A stretch of 64,000 nt of DNA from Archilochus colubris (Eukaryota; Chordata; Aves; Apodiformes; Trochilidae). Position numbers and translations under genes: made by a program. Positions 49,101 through 60,691 of this stretch are shown in pieces. Position 1 is the stretch's first letter; every line of letters starts with the position of its first letter. The notes beneath the pieces are model-generated. The model was not told the origin of the DNA. It made no database searches and saw nothing but the letters and a program-made list of their open reading frames with translations. Location: contig CM041085.1 of the NCBI GenBank assembly GCA_023079485.1, forward strand, positions 94,623,115 through 94,687,114, written 5' to 3'.

Positions 49101-52100
49101 TGGTTTTTCTCTGGTGGAAATGGTAAATGTGACTGTGGGCTCTGTGTTTGTGGTTAGTTTTGGGCAGGTCAGTTTGAGCACACTGTTGGACCATACTGGA
49201 CATTGTATAAAAAACTATATCCTGTGTTCAATAGGCTGGTAATATAGCCTGAAATTTGCTGTGAAGTCCTGCAGTGCTTTAATGGTTGTCTATCAGTAAT
49301 TCCCAAAGTGAAATAGATTCATCTATAATTGTGACCTTCATTAGAATATTTTAGGACTTAAGCCTTTGAGGCAGGTGCTAGAAAGCCTTTGTTAAATATT
49401 AAGCAACAAATTTTCCAATTTGTTTTGTTTCCAATATAGAGGTCCTTGGAAGTTTTCTGAAACTTGTATACTTAGATTGATGCTAAAAATCTTATTTTAG
49501 AGGAACTTCTGGATTTAAGTGAATTCCGAATTGAATTCTTTGGGGTGTCTAAATGTTTGACATAAGTATCCAAGTGACATACAGAAATAAGACATTTCTA
49601 ATGTAGACACAAAAATAGCTCCCTGGTCCAAGGACATGCATCTAAGTAATCTATTGTCAGATTAGCTATTAGCAGAACCTTCTGGAATGACATTTTGAAA
49701 TTAGCCCAAATAATAAACTCACCCAGGGAGTAGCAAACCAATACTGAACTCCAACCTTAGCCTTAGGAAGTTGAAAGACATACTCCATGCTTCTCAGACA
49801 AATTCTTCACTCAGTTGACTACAAAATATATGGACAAGGCACCAGTCTTGAGCAGAGAAAGAGAATCAGTCTTCAGCCAAACATGTACTTATTAATGAGC
49901 CAAATAAAGCAAAGGAAATATAGACTGATTTTGGTTAAGCAGTGAACTAAAATCTGGGATGTGCACAAAAACACTTCCATGCAAAAAGACTGGATCAAGT
50001 ATTATGCACCTTAAGCTAAGGAGGGAAACTCTTCTTCATACCCAGTTTAGCCAGGTCACTATCATGCAATGGATGAATCATGCTTTCTGACATTTTCCAT
50101 TTCTGTTTTTAAGCTGAACTGAAAAAATTTCTTTGCTAATCTTTGCTTTTAAAATGCTGACACCCTAAATCAACTCAACTTCTTGGAAAAGTGTGATGCT
50201 GGAATAACAAAGCAGAACAAACAATAGTTTTACAGAAGCTTCCCTCAACAGATCTGAGCTACAGCTGCCCTGTTTTAATTGGCACTCAGGAAGGAAACAG
50301 TGAAGGACAGAGGCATTCTTAATTTTACATACTTGTAACATATCTGGGGCAAGAAGCCAGAAGGAAATAGCCACCCAGGTAATAACCCTCAATGGTATTT
50401 AGATATGGAAAGATCAGAGATTGGTCTGAGGTTGTCTTGAACTAGTGACCCCATTGACTTTTTGATATTAAAAGCAGTAAGTGGGAACAAACAGTGGGAA
50501 AATATCCATAGGTGTACAAAAGTTTGCAGAAATGTGTTTATGTTGTGAAAAATAAATCTTTGGTTAGAAATATCAATCCACCCACTATGCCCATAAATGT
50601 TAGATTTGATGTCACTGAGTGGTATGGTATGATCTCTCAGCTACCCCAAACTAAATTCACCATGACAATCAAGCCACACTTGCATGACCTGTCTTATCAC
50701 TTTCATAGAACACCTATCACTGGAATGTCATTTGTTTCCAGCAAAATGAAATTTTATTTTCCAGAGAACTTATTCAGAATGAGAATGGACAGATCAATAC
50801 TCACTTGTCAGGTAAAGATTGATAAAGCTATGTGAATTCAGAAGAATCTGCTTACAGCATGTGTGCCTATACACATGCATTCAGAAGAGTGTTTTTTCTG
50901 TAATTTTATGCATGCATCTTATGCCTTGCAAATTTAATACAACTTCTTTTTGTTTGTTTTGTTTTTCCCCAGAAGACTGTTTCCAGTTACTGGGAGTATT
51001 CAAATTTATTAAACTTAAAATTCATTCATTTGAAAAATATTATATTTAACATCATGAAATGTCTCAAGGCTGATATAGAGGTTTCATTTAGGGACAGTCA
51101 CTGCCACTAGCAATTTAGCAGAACACATTCCTGGAAGGTGAGAATGACCTTTCTTGATTGAACAACTTCCCATGGTTATTCCTCTGCCAATGAGATGAGG
51201 AATGCTTTATGTGATGCAGCTGCTGAACATCATAGAAAAGAAAATTAATCTAACCACTCTATCTACTATAGAGTCCTAGAATTTCTTGGTACCTTTTTTA
51301 TTTTCATTAAAAAAAAAAATTAATTACCTGAACTGGCTGTACTTTGAAATTCTCCCGTTAAGAGCTTCAGAAAATGGAAAATTCTGTCACAGAGTAGCTG
51401 CTAGTTATCCAAGCATATTCACTAAAACTGTGTGCCTAAGCCAAATCAAGGAAGCAGAACAGTTTGTTTAAATTCTGTCCCTGTTCATTTCTTGCCTGCT
51501 TTTTAAAATGCTGTTAACAATTTGAAAACTGTTGTAAGTCTGGATAGAAAATGTGCTAGTACTGCAAGTAATTTCTGCATAGACAGCCCCTGTAAAGAGA
51601 GGGGTTGTAATTCCTTTTGGTGGGCTAGGCTGAAATTACTGTCACTGAGACAGAATTTCCTTTAAATTTTAACAAGTTTCTGAGTAATTTGTTCTCTGAA
51701 ACAAATGTCATTAGTCCATAATCCTTAAAAAAACTGTTAGAAGATGTTATAACAGAAGAACTGTTATAAGAACTTGAGCAGAGTCTACGTGTCCAATAAC
51801 ATGATTCAGTTCTTTCTTTTTGCCCTTCCCTTTTTTCTCTGCATCTAGTCTTACTTGTTCTTCTGCTATTCAGCTACTGCTTTGACAGAAATTTGAATAC
51901 CATTGCTAATGAACCCTTTAAAATTCTCTGCAGTACTAACTTTCTGCACAAGCCAAGAAACACGATGTTTGAACAATGCTGTGACTATCTAATCCTTTGA
52001 CAAGGCACAGGAATTAGAAGGAATAACCCCTACCCCCTACATTCAGAGGAGCTCTGATCTCAGCTAAGGCCCATATATTCTGATAGGATCAGGTACCTTT

Positions 52101-52659
52101 CAAAATAAAGTTATCATCACTTTTTAAAGAGCAGTGATGATGAGAGAAACCCTAAGTATAGGAGTTTTATATAATGGTTTACAGAATCCTCTCAGAAGTA
52201 TCTAGGCATGGGCCTACATAATTCTCTCCTCAGATGTAAGAGGGTTAAAAGGTGTTTGGAACATTACAATTTCCTATGGAATTTACTCAAATAAAGCTCA
52301 GAATTTCATGGCTATCAGTAATTCTCTAACAGTTTTATGTCTAAATATTTCTCTATTTCCTCCTCATCATAGTATATAATTTCATATTATTCTTTTCCCA
52401 TCTATATTTTGTCATGTTTCTTTAAGTGGAAAGAAATTATTTCCAAAATTGTGAAATGGCAGATACCTCACTTCAAAAGTGTGGCTCTATTTTTAGGTTA
52501 CTGAAAGTAGAAATTTCAAAGGAACCTAAATTGCTTAAGCTCACCAGGTTCAGTAACTTTCAATAGGATTTTTACTTCATCCCTTGGGTACTTTTATGAA
52601 TCCTTCCTCTGATCCTAATTTAAACACTTGCATTAAAGTGGTAGGTTTTTAGAAGCAGT

Positions 52660-52700
52660 GAGAAACAAGAGTTTCCACTGACTTCAGTGGGAACTCATTA
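52660..52700. repeat. Possible ancient amniote repeat with a small hairpin
   Basis: CCACTGACTTCAGTGG forms a 7-bp-arm hairpin inside a TTTCCACTGACTTCAGTGGG context. Very similar strings are scattered through bird and reptile genomes as old interspersed repeats. The match is short and the assignment is from memory. Confidence 0.25.
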
Positions 52701-53573
52701 GCTCGGAAAGTAAGGTGATTTTTATCAAAGTGTTGGAATTTTAGTGCTCAGATCTAAAGAGTTTGACTGAAATATTTAAAGTTAACCTGTGTATTCAGAG
52801 AAGAGCCAAACACAACCATGGATAAATAAATTTAAAAATAAATCATGACACCTCTTCCTAATGTGGTGTGTAATAAGCTCCTTGTAGAAATGCAAAGTAG
52901 TAGTCAAGGGCTTGGCACATAAAAATACCTTTGACCTATTCTGCAAGGGCTGTTCTAGCCTTATACCTAGAAGTTGATTCTCTTAATAAGAAGTGAGTAA
53001 CAGGGAGAGAATAGAAGTGAGAATGTCCCATGAAGCCATTTTATACTGATTTCCATAGCAAGTGAGACTTATGTGAGCATGTTATCTCTGTGTATTTGTG
53101 TGTATTCAAATATGTTTCAGGTAATTTACCAAGTTCAAGTACATTTTTATGACAAATTCTCAGGCTTCTAAAATTCTTGACAGTATGCAGCCCAGTGAAA
53201 GACAGTGACAGAAATATTCCCATTTAGGTAAAGTACGCTCCAAGCAAGGAAGGAGGCAGAGACCTCATAAATATCCTTACATTGGAGTAATATAAGGCCA
53301 AAATCATATCTTATTACATACAATAGGCAGTGATAGTGACTGAAAAGTGAAATCTTCTGTGAATTTCAAATGGTTGTTTTATGCCCATTTATAATTCATC
53401 AAAAAAATCAGTCAGTTGAATCCATTAGAGAGAGGACTTCAGTTAATAAATGTAGCCATACACTTCTCAACCTACCTTAGAAACATTAGATTGCTTAAAG
53501 AACAAGCTCTTAAAAGTAATAAATGGGGACACTAGCAGTAACACAGTCGACACATACTCTGCTAGAGAAGGTC

Positions 53574-53620
53574 CTGCAAAGACATGCCAAGATGCACAGC
53601 AGCTGCAAAGACCTGCCAAG
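53574..53620. repeat. Imperfect direct repeat, period 29 bp
   Basis: CTGCAAAGACATGCCAAG at 53574-53591 and CTGCAAAGACCTGCCAAG at 53603-53620 differ at one position. It looks like a local duplication. Confidence 0.75.
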
Positions 53621-54172
53621 GACACCAGGCCAAAAATTGTTGCCATTACTGCCTGCCAATTTGTAATTGTAGGACTTAATGATATGAAGTTCTAACTAAC
53701 CAAACCAGTGAAAAAGAATTACCTGACTACATTATATTATCTACCTTTTCTAGGTAGCTGAGGCTTTGTAAGTTCACAAAGTGCTAAAAGGTCATATGAA
53801 TCGTGTTAAGAGCTGGGTGAGAGCAGTGGGCTTCAGGACCCAGAGGATTTCTCCAGACCCAGCATCAGGCATGTGAGGATGTTCCAGTGTCTTATCCTCA
53901 GCCTAGGTGGCAGCTGGGCACACAGGCAGCCATCCACAGTACTAACATGGCCAACCACACAGATCAAGACAGAAAGCAGTGCCTTTAACAATACCAACGT
54001 AAACACAAACTGCTCACACAAATGTGGGTATCACCTGATTGTCTTCTTCCTCTCCGTCTGGTAGGACTGGGGTTCACGAGGATTCACACACACTATCACA
54101 CACACACGGAGCCCTTCTGTAGCTGGTTTCAGACAACTGAACTATTCAGATGTACCAGGCTCCCAGGCACCT

Positions 54173-54693
54173 TGTTGTGGTTTAACTCCAACAGGCAACA
54201 AATCACCATGCAGCTGCTCTCCCTCTACCCCCACAAGTGGGATGAGAGAGAGAATCAGAAAGGTAAAAGTGAGAAAATTTGTGGGTTGAGTTAAAAATGG
54301 TTTACCAGGAAAAGCAAAAGCTGCACATATAAGCAAAGCAAAACAAGGAATCCATTCACTGCTTCCCATGGTGTTCAGTCACCTCCAGGAAAGCAGGACT
54401 TCATCAGACATAACTATTACTTGAGAAGACAAACACCATGACTCTGAACATCTCTCCTTTCTTCTCACAGCTTTTGTATGCTGAGCATGACATCATATGG
54501 TATAAAAAATACCTTTAGTCAGCTGGGGTCAGCTGTCCCAGCTGTGTCCCCTCCCAACTCACAACCTGAGCCTACTCACTGGTGATGCGATGTGAGAAGC
54601 TGAAAAGCCCTTGGCACTGTTTTCAGCACAAATCCAAAACAACCCTGTACTAACTACTTAAAAAGATATAGGCTATCCCACCCAAAAACAGCA
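54173..54693. mobile_element. Nearly complete LTR of an avian endogenous retrovirus
   Basis: The element begins TGTTGTGGTTTAACTCCAAC and ends near AAAAACAGCA. It contains blocks that I recognise from a very common bird LTR family: GCAGCTGCTCTCCCTCTACC, GAAAATTTGTGGGTTGAG, AAGCAAAACAAGGAATCCAT, GCTGAGCATGACATCATATG, GGGTCAGCTGTCCCAGCTGT and TTTTCAGCACAAATCCAAAA. A TATAAAAA box lies at 54501-54508 on the plus strand. The flanks are CACCT on the left and CACCC on the right, a 5-bp duplication with one mismatch, which would fit an ERVL-type (class III) element. No coding sequence is present, so it is a solo LTR. Confidence 0.82.
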
Positions 54694-56411
54694 CACCCCT
54701 TGAGCTCATGCTTTCTCAGTCCCATTGATGACACTCAGAATACCCTGCTCACATGCTAGTCTAGCTTCATATTTGTTTGTGTTCACCCACAGGCTCAGAG
54801 TAGAGAGTGCACTCAGGCTGTGAACTGGAGCCACCATAGGCTTACCTAATATGTTACTAGTTTCAAGGTCTAAATAAACCGAACAGCCTGCTCTGAATGT
54901 TACTCACCAAGAAGATATGTAGTAAAAAAATAGAAGTTCTGCTGTAGATTCTGCATCAGCCATGAACAGATTTCTACAAAAAGATGAGGAGCTGACATGG
55001 GAATGTTATTCCTTATTTCCCTTCAGAGAACAGCATTAAAGGCATCTAAGAATACACCTAACTTTCCTAATTTCACTTTACATTTAGGCAATTTCATTCG
55101 CGGATGATATCTACTGGATTTTCTACACATTTACAATATAAGCAATGGCAAGCAGGAAGTAAGATGGACCAATTAGAAGCATTTTGAATATAAATGTTGT
55201 CCAGACAATGACAGACTATGTGTAAACAATCTAGATCATTGATTACTAGAAGGATATTTTCTTACTCTTAATGTGTGTAAAAGAAATCGGATCAACACTT
55301 CCGTTATAAATCCATAATTTAAAGCACGTCATGACTCTCTTTCACATTATGAAATACACCCATAATACTTTTATGACCCAGCCCTACTGTGAAATAGACA
55401 GAATTTTTAATACATTTATCCATTATTTTCTATTGTGTTAAATAATGAACAACAATATATACAAAAAATGAGGGCTGAAATAGGTTCTTAAAGATGTGGA
55501 TTATGTGCAGTCTATCATCGGGACTGGTAATGAAAAATATAACCTGTATATTCAAAAAGCTGAGTGGAAAGCTTGGAATAATTTTTGTCTTAGAACTTCA
55601 TCCACTACAAGATCTGAAGAACTGGGACGGTGTACTTGGTTTTCTAAGGGTATATAAACTCCTGAAGCACTGCATACAGAGCTGTGTTCACCCACAGGCA
55701 CATCCACAATGCTGTGCAGGGAAGGATAAACTGAATGAACAGTAAACACATCACTGCCTGCAGCTGCAGACTACCAGGATGAAGTGATGGAGACTCCAGA
55801 AAGCCCACTTTCCAGTGAGCTGAGGCTACCACTGCTGCTTTAAGTTTGTCTACTCAAGTGTAACCAAGGGTTTGCTGTTTATTCAGTGGTTTTCCACTGT
55901 GCTTATGACATTTCCATAAAACTTTATGAAGCAGTTTATGTCACAGCTTTGTAAGCAGCCCTAACATTCATGGAGTGATGCTCCTAAAAAGTCATTACTA
56001 ACTTTGTCATTATATAAACCCAATGTAATACATTTTTAAACATGATTTATTCAATAAAACATGTCCTCGGAATAAATGAGGAACACTATAGCAAAGCTTT
56101 CTGGAAAGCAGAAATTTAGCAGTATCTCTTCTTGGCTTTTTTTTTTAAGAATTCATGAATTTAATAACACTGTAAATAATGAGTATGTTATTGTTGGATG
56201 AGATTGTGGACAAAGCAGCAGGGTTTCCAAAATTTCTTACAAACTAAACTAACATTTGACAAATTTCATTCCTTAAATCAGATTTAGAAGATGAAGTTTA
56301 AGAGATTACTCAGAAACCTAGACCAGAATGAGAACCTAGCTCTCCTGTGCCCCAGTATCATAGTCTGCCCAATCATTAATTTCCTTGTGGCACTAAGATG
56401 TACATTTTTAT

Positions 56412-56443
56412 AAAAAAAAAAAAAACAACAACAAAAAACAACA
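56412..56443. repeat. A-rich run with CAA units
   Basis: Fourteen adenines followed by CAA-type units. It is simple low-complexity sequence with no recognisable retroposon body upstream. Confidence 0.85.
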
Positions 56444-58140
56444 CCAACCTTTATCCTTAGACCAACTCAGTGTATACTTATTTGCAACATCCTCAGAAAG
56501 TAAAGAAATATTAGTCCAAGCTTAGGGATAAAGGAAAATTACAGATACTGAGTGCTTTACCCAAGTTACACACCGAATGGTTTATTTTATGATTGGGGTA
56601 ATCTGAAGTTATTGTATTTAAAGTTGTAATATAGTAAGAGTAAATACTTTCTGTAGTGTCATGTAATCCTCTTCAGAGCAATTTCAGATGTTTAAACACT
56701 ATCAGTTTTTGTCAGCCAGTGATTCATTGGTATTCATTCTTATCACTGGTATTAAAGCGCTGGTAACAAGTTATACATAGTTTTTATACATGTTTGCATC
56801 ATGTATTTTTCCAAAGTTGTAGGCTCATACAGTGTGAAAAATAAAATGTTTTGCTTTAATAGAAGAGAAATAAATTTTATTGATTATTTTTAGCATCTGA
56901 TACAGTGAAACAAATTTCTCATCAAAAGTACCAAAAAGAGGCATTTGTGGGAGGGAAGAGTTTCTAAGTAGCCCATGAAAGAGTTTTATTTATGGATCTC
57001 TGAAGTTAGCTGAGTGTGGATATCTCTCCACATGCTAAAAAGATGCAGTAGGTAACCATGAATATTTCAAGAGACTGATCCCCTAGGAAGGTCTTAGCTA
57101 AGTATGTTGAATACTACACATGATGGTATAAAATGTATTTGTACTCTTCTGTTATTTCAGGGTGGTGGCATTTGGGGGGGTTTGTTTGGTTTGGGTTTTT
57201 TTGGTTTTTTTTCACTTATAAGGCAGAGTCTACTTGTGGGCTATTTTGATGAATTACTTTAAAGTACCTTACAAAACTGATTCTTCTATAAAAAACTTTT
57301 TCACAATTATATTTTATGTTGCTGCCTTTATGGTGATACTTACCTACTTCAAGCTCTCAGTTAATAAAACTTTATGAATGTTTGGATGAAATCTGACATC
57401 CTCAGCCTGTCAAGAGAGGTAAACTTCCAGCAGGCTTAATGGGTCAGAAAAAATATCTTTTCCTAATTTGCAAACTACTGCAACACCAGCTCCAAAATTT
57501 GAAGAGCTTTTTATAATGGTGTATCTGATTTAGCTTGCCAGAAACAGTGATGAAAAATGTCTGCCTTTTTGACAAGGAATCAGATGTAATGCAGATATAA
57601 AATTAAGAAATTACACTTAGCTGTAACAGCAAGGCCTCATAAGCCTTCAGGTCTGTTCCTTTCAGTACCTTCTCCTAACCATGCTGCTAGCCACACTTAA
57701 ACGTGGAATCAAAGAATTGCAGCTATAGGACAGTAATATCAGAATCTGTTTCTGAGTGATTGACCCTTATCACATCTGGAATGTTGTTGCTGCTGTAGTT
57801 CTTGGAAATTACTAACAGACTGAAATACAAATTGTCTTTTGCTAGCTACATTAAAACATTACAGATGAATAATATTATCTTAGAAAGTTTCACTGAGATA
57901 TTAGAATAAGGTATAATATTTATAAATAAATCACTAGAAGTATATCATGTCTGGAGGCAATATTCTCTCCATCCTATGAAGAAATTCTTATGTTCTGAGC
58001 CATATACTAAATAATGAATTATTTAACTTTACTTTGACTTGAAAGAATCCATCCACTCTGATGTTGTTTTTACATTCATCTTCTTCTACCATACCATCTC
58101 TCCAGTATTTCTATCACAAGAATTTTTTCTTTCTGTTTCT

Positions 58141-58180
58141 GTTTTTGGTTTTGGTTTTTGGTTTTGTTTTGGTTTTTTTT
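58141..58180. repeat. G/T-rich low-complexity run
   Basis: This is an irregular repeat of GGTTTT-type units on the plus strand. A 100-codon frame across it (58039-58341) is rich in Phe and Gly for this reason and is not a gene candidate. Confidence 0.8.
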
Positions 58181-59767
58181 CACCAGGAATAGTTTTTCAC
58201 AGAAATATGGTCCATTTTTTGCTTCACAATCATAGGCAACAAGCAATCATCAGTGCTCAGTTCTGCATTATGTCTAACAATCTTATGTCTCTACAGTCAC
58301 TGAAATACTTGTCAACTGTGATACTTAATCGGGTCATGTAATTTTAAAAACATCAAAGTTGGTCTTCATATTCCCAAAAAATGATTCCAAAGAAACACAC
58401 ATTACATTTCTGTATAATTATAGCTAAAAAAATACACAAAATTCTGTCATCTTTTCCTCTGGGATGCCTTCAGGGCTTTCTAATGATCTTTGGATCTTGA
58501 AGCTGCAGTAATTTATATGAAGAAGAAAAGATGCAAGAGATTTCCTGTAAAATGAATATAAAATTCCTTTCATCTTTTTCACTGTTTCAGAACAGTTTAT
58601 GAATTTATAATTTAAAAGGGCTATTGTTAACCTATTAGAGTAAACTGACTCACAGAAATAATCAAGATATATATTTAATAATTCTTCTGAAGATGCAACT
58701 TAATTTCCCCTGACTTTCATGATTTTTCATAACTTTTTTTTGTCAGTTTATTTAAATACTGTTTAAATGATGACAGAATACTGGCTATTTCAGCTAAAGA
58801 TGTCTTACTGTCTTCTAAAATGTAACTTTCCTTACTTACATTGGTAGTATTTTTTTTCCAATTAAACAAAATTTTCTTTCTAATGTATACTTTTTAACGA
58901 ATAGATATGTACATTATTTTCTTTTAAAGATAGCAGGGCATTTTTAAAAAACAGATTGTTTCCTAGGGAAGTATAACAATCCAAAAAATTAAGAGATGTG
59001 TCCAAAAAATTAAGTATTGGTTCTATAAATAGACTTAGTCAGATCTTCACACTCAGTCAGGAAGTTAATTCACAGGTGGACAGATCTAATTCTCATTTAA
59101 ACCAAGCAGCCTTAGTAGGCTTTGAGACTAGTATAGCTGATCTTTTTGCATCTCAGTTATGCCCCTGTAAATAGAGGATATCTCCTTTACTCACAGAGGT
59201 GATGTAAGGATGAATGTTTAATAATTTATAGAGTCAGGAAGTACTCAGAGGTAGGTCATAAAAGCAACCAGACAGCTCCATACTATATCTAGTATTGAAA
59301 ATACTGCTCCCCAAGGTATTGTGCCCTGGCTGGAGACAAAGAAACACCTTTCAGACAACCCTGAATGACTCCTATCACTTTTCTTTGACAGGGCAGAAAA
59401 CTCAGGTGTATTACAGAATCTGCTTCAAACTGGTGACTACAGATAAATTAAATACTTTATGAGTCACAGATCTCACGTTTTATGTGAGCCTTTCTATATA
59501 TCAGCCTTTATATAGATCTGTATGGATTTGAGACTTGAGCCACACTCTCAAATAGGTCCTTCATTCAGCTAGTGCTGTAGTCCTACAGTCATTTGATGTG
59601 AAGCAGAAAGGGCTTTGCCTATAGTGAGAAGCACCAACAGGGACTGTGGCCCTGAGAGCAAACTGTGCAGCAGGAATTTCATCCAGATACCTCATCTCTT
59701 TCTCTGCAAACACAAGATTGTTTCATTCATAGAAATTACTTGGCTTTTGATATCCTTTAACTGTGGC

Positions 59768-59795
59768 TGAGTATTATCTGGTGAGTATTATCTGG
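59768..59795. repeat. Perfect 14-bp tandem duplication
   Basis: TGAGTATTATCTGG is present twice head to tail with no mismatch, at 59768-59781 and 59782-59795. Perfect identity suggests a recent slippage or repair event. Confidence 0.9.
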
Positions 59796-60577
59796 CTCAG
59801 GCCAAAAGCATGTGAGACACAGTGCCAACAGCTGAATGATGTTCTGGACTGAGGGGCAGTGCTCAAGGGTTTTTGTACCTTGCCTCTGTGCAGGTCACCA
59901 GTCTAGCAGCATTCAGGCTGCCCACAAAGCAACAGACTGAGCCATTTCTAGGCTCAGACTGGGTATTGTTAGAACTTCTAAACCTGGGATGAAACTGATG
60001 TACAGATCACAGTTCCTCTCATAAAACTTGATTTCTAGGCTATTAATGTATCCGTGCTGTGGTACAGATTCAGGAAATCTAAGTGGTCACTTGAATTTTT
60101 AGTAAAGCTGCTAAAATAACTCCTGCTCTTAGATGAGGCTCCAAACTGAGCTTTTTATTGAGTCTTAGAAAACAGCACACTTTCATCCAGGGGTGTGGAA
60201 GCAGATTTTTATAAAGATAGCACAATCAAAAATGTAACGTTTAGCTAAGCAAACTGCTCAATGAGTCAAAGCAAAACTTCTGTTTGAAGAAACGCAATTT
60301 TAATTGTATTCAGATTAACAAATAAAAGAGTAATTCATTGTAGAATTTTTCATTATAAATTCATAAGGTAAATTGATAATATTCTTGCACTTTCATATGA
60401 GGTGTAGCTCTATTCTGAAGTAAAGACTGTTTTCATGAAATTCAGGTAATTCCACAGTGCTTATGGTCTGGTTAACATTTAAAACAGCTATGTGTCTGTA
60501 GCTCTGTGTCTTCATATAATTATGTCTGTTCTATTTCATTATTAACTTTACTGTTTATAAATTTGCTTCTTTTTCAG

Positions 60578-60691
60578 GTACATTAGTGAACATAGTAGCC
60601 AGAGAGATCTGTAGATGCTGCAATGCATCACTAAAAATGCTAGAATTTGATAAAGAAGATTCTGTAGCTTTGTTGTTCAAAGATAACAAGG
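60578..60691 (+). CDS. Candidate internal coding exon, unknown protein
   Basis: I do not recognise the protein. The sequence shows a pyrimidine-rich acceptor (TTTGCTTCTTTTTCAG, AG at 60576-60577), 114 bases, then a good donor (AAGG followed by GTAAGC at 60692). Only one of the three frames is open. It starts with two bases completing a codon, gives 37 codons from TLVNIVAREICRCCNAS to LLFKDNK, and leaves one base. The exon is therefore symmetric (phase 1 at both ends). The peptide is a plausible amphipathic helix followed by an acidic strand-like part, with three clustered cysteines. No neighbouring exon is recognised, so upstream and downstream introns would be long. It could still be a chance pseudo-exon. 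Confidence 0.4.

Larger units (their letters stand above)
46511..54172. other. Unassigned AT-rich sequence with a GC-richer end at 53790-54172
   Basis: About 7.7 kb has no recognised gene. The frame at 50512-50835 (107 codons) has no motif that I know. A pair of near-identical 18-mers sits at 53574 and 53603. From about 53790 the sequence becomes GC-richer and runs directly into the LTR at 54173. This may be an old repeat or retroviral internal sequence, but I could not match it. A CA-rich run lies at 54085-54107. Confidence 0.45.
54694..60577. other. Unassigned AT-rich sequence with low-complexity tracts
   Basis: About 5.9 kb has no recognised gene or interspersed repeat. Low-complexity items are an A-rich run at 56412-56443, G/T-rich runs near 57170-57215 and 58141-58180, and a perfect 14-bp tandem duplication at 59768-59795. 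The last bases form the pyrimidine tract of the candidate exon's acceptor. Confidence 0.5.

Noticed and set aside
50970..51110. Acceptor-like TTTTTCCCCAG followed by about 48 open codons
   Set aside because: There is no donor at a suitable place and the frame ends in a stop. The peptide is asparagine- and isoleucine-rich, as random AT-rich DNA would give.
54779..55700. Shared 16-mer GTGTTCACCCACAGGC at 54780 and 55685
   Set aside because: One shared 16-mer is expected by chance in a window of this size and the flanks are unrelated.
58039..58341. 100-codon frame rich in Phe and Gly
   Set aside because: It is driven by a G/T-rich low-complexity run. There is no real domain.
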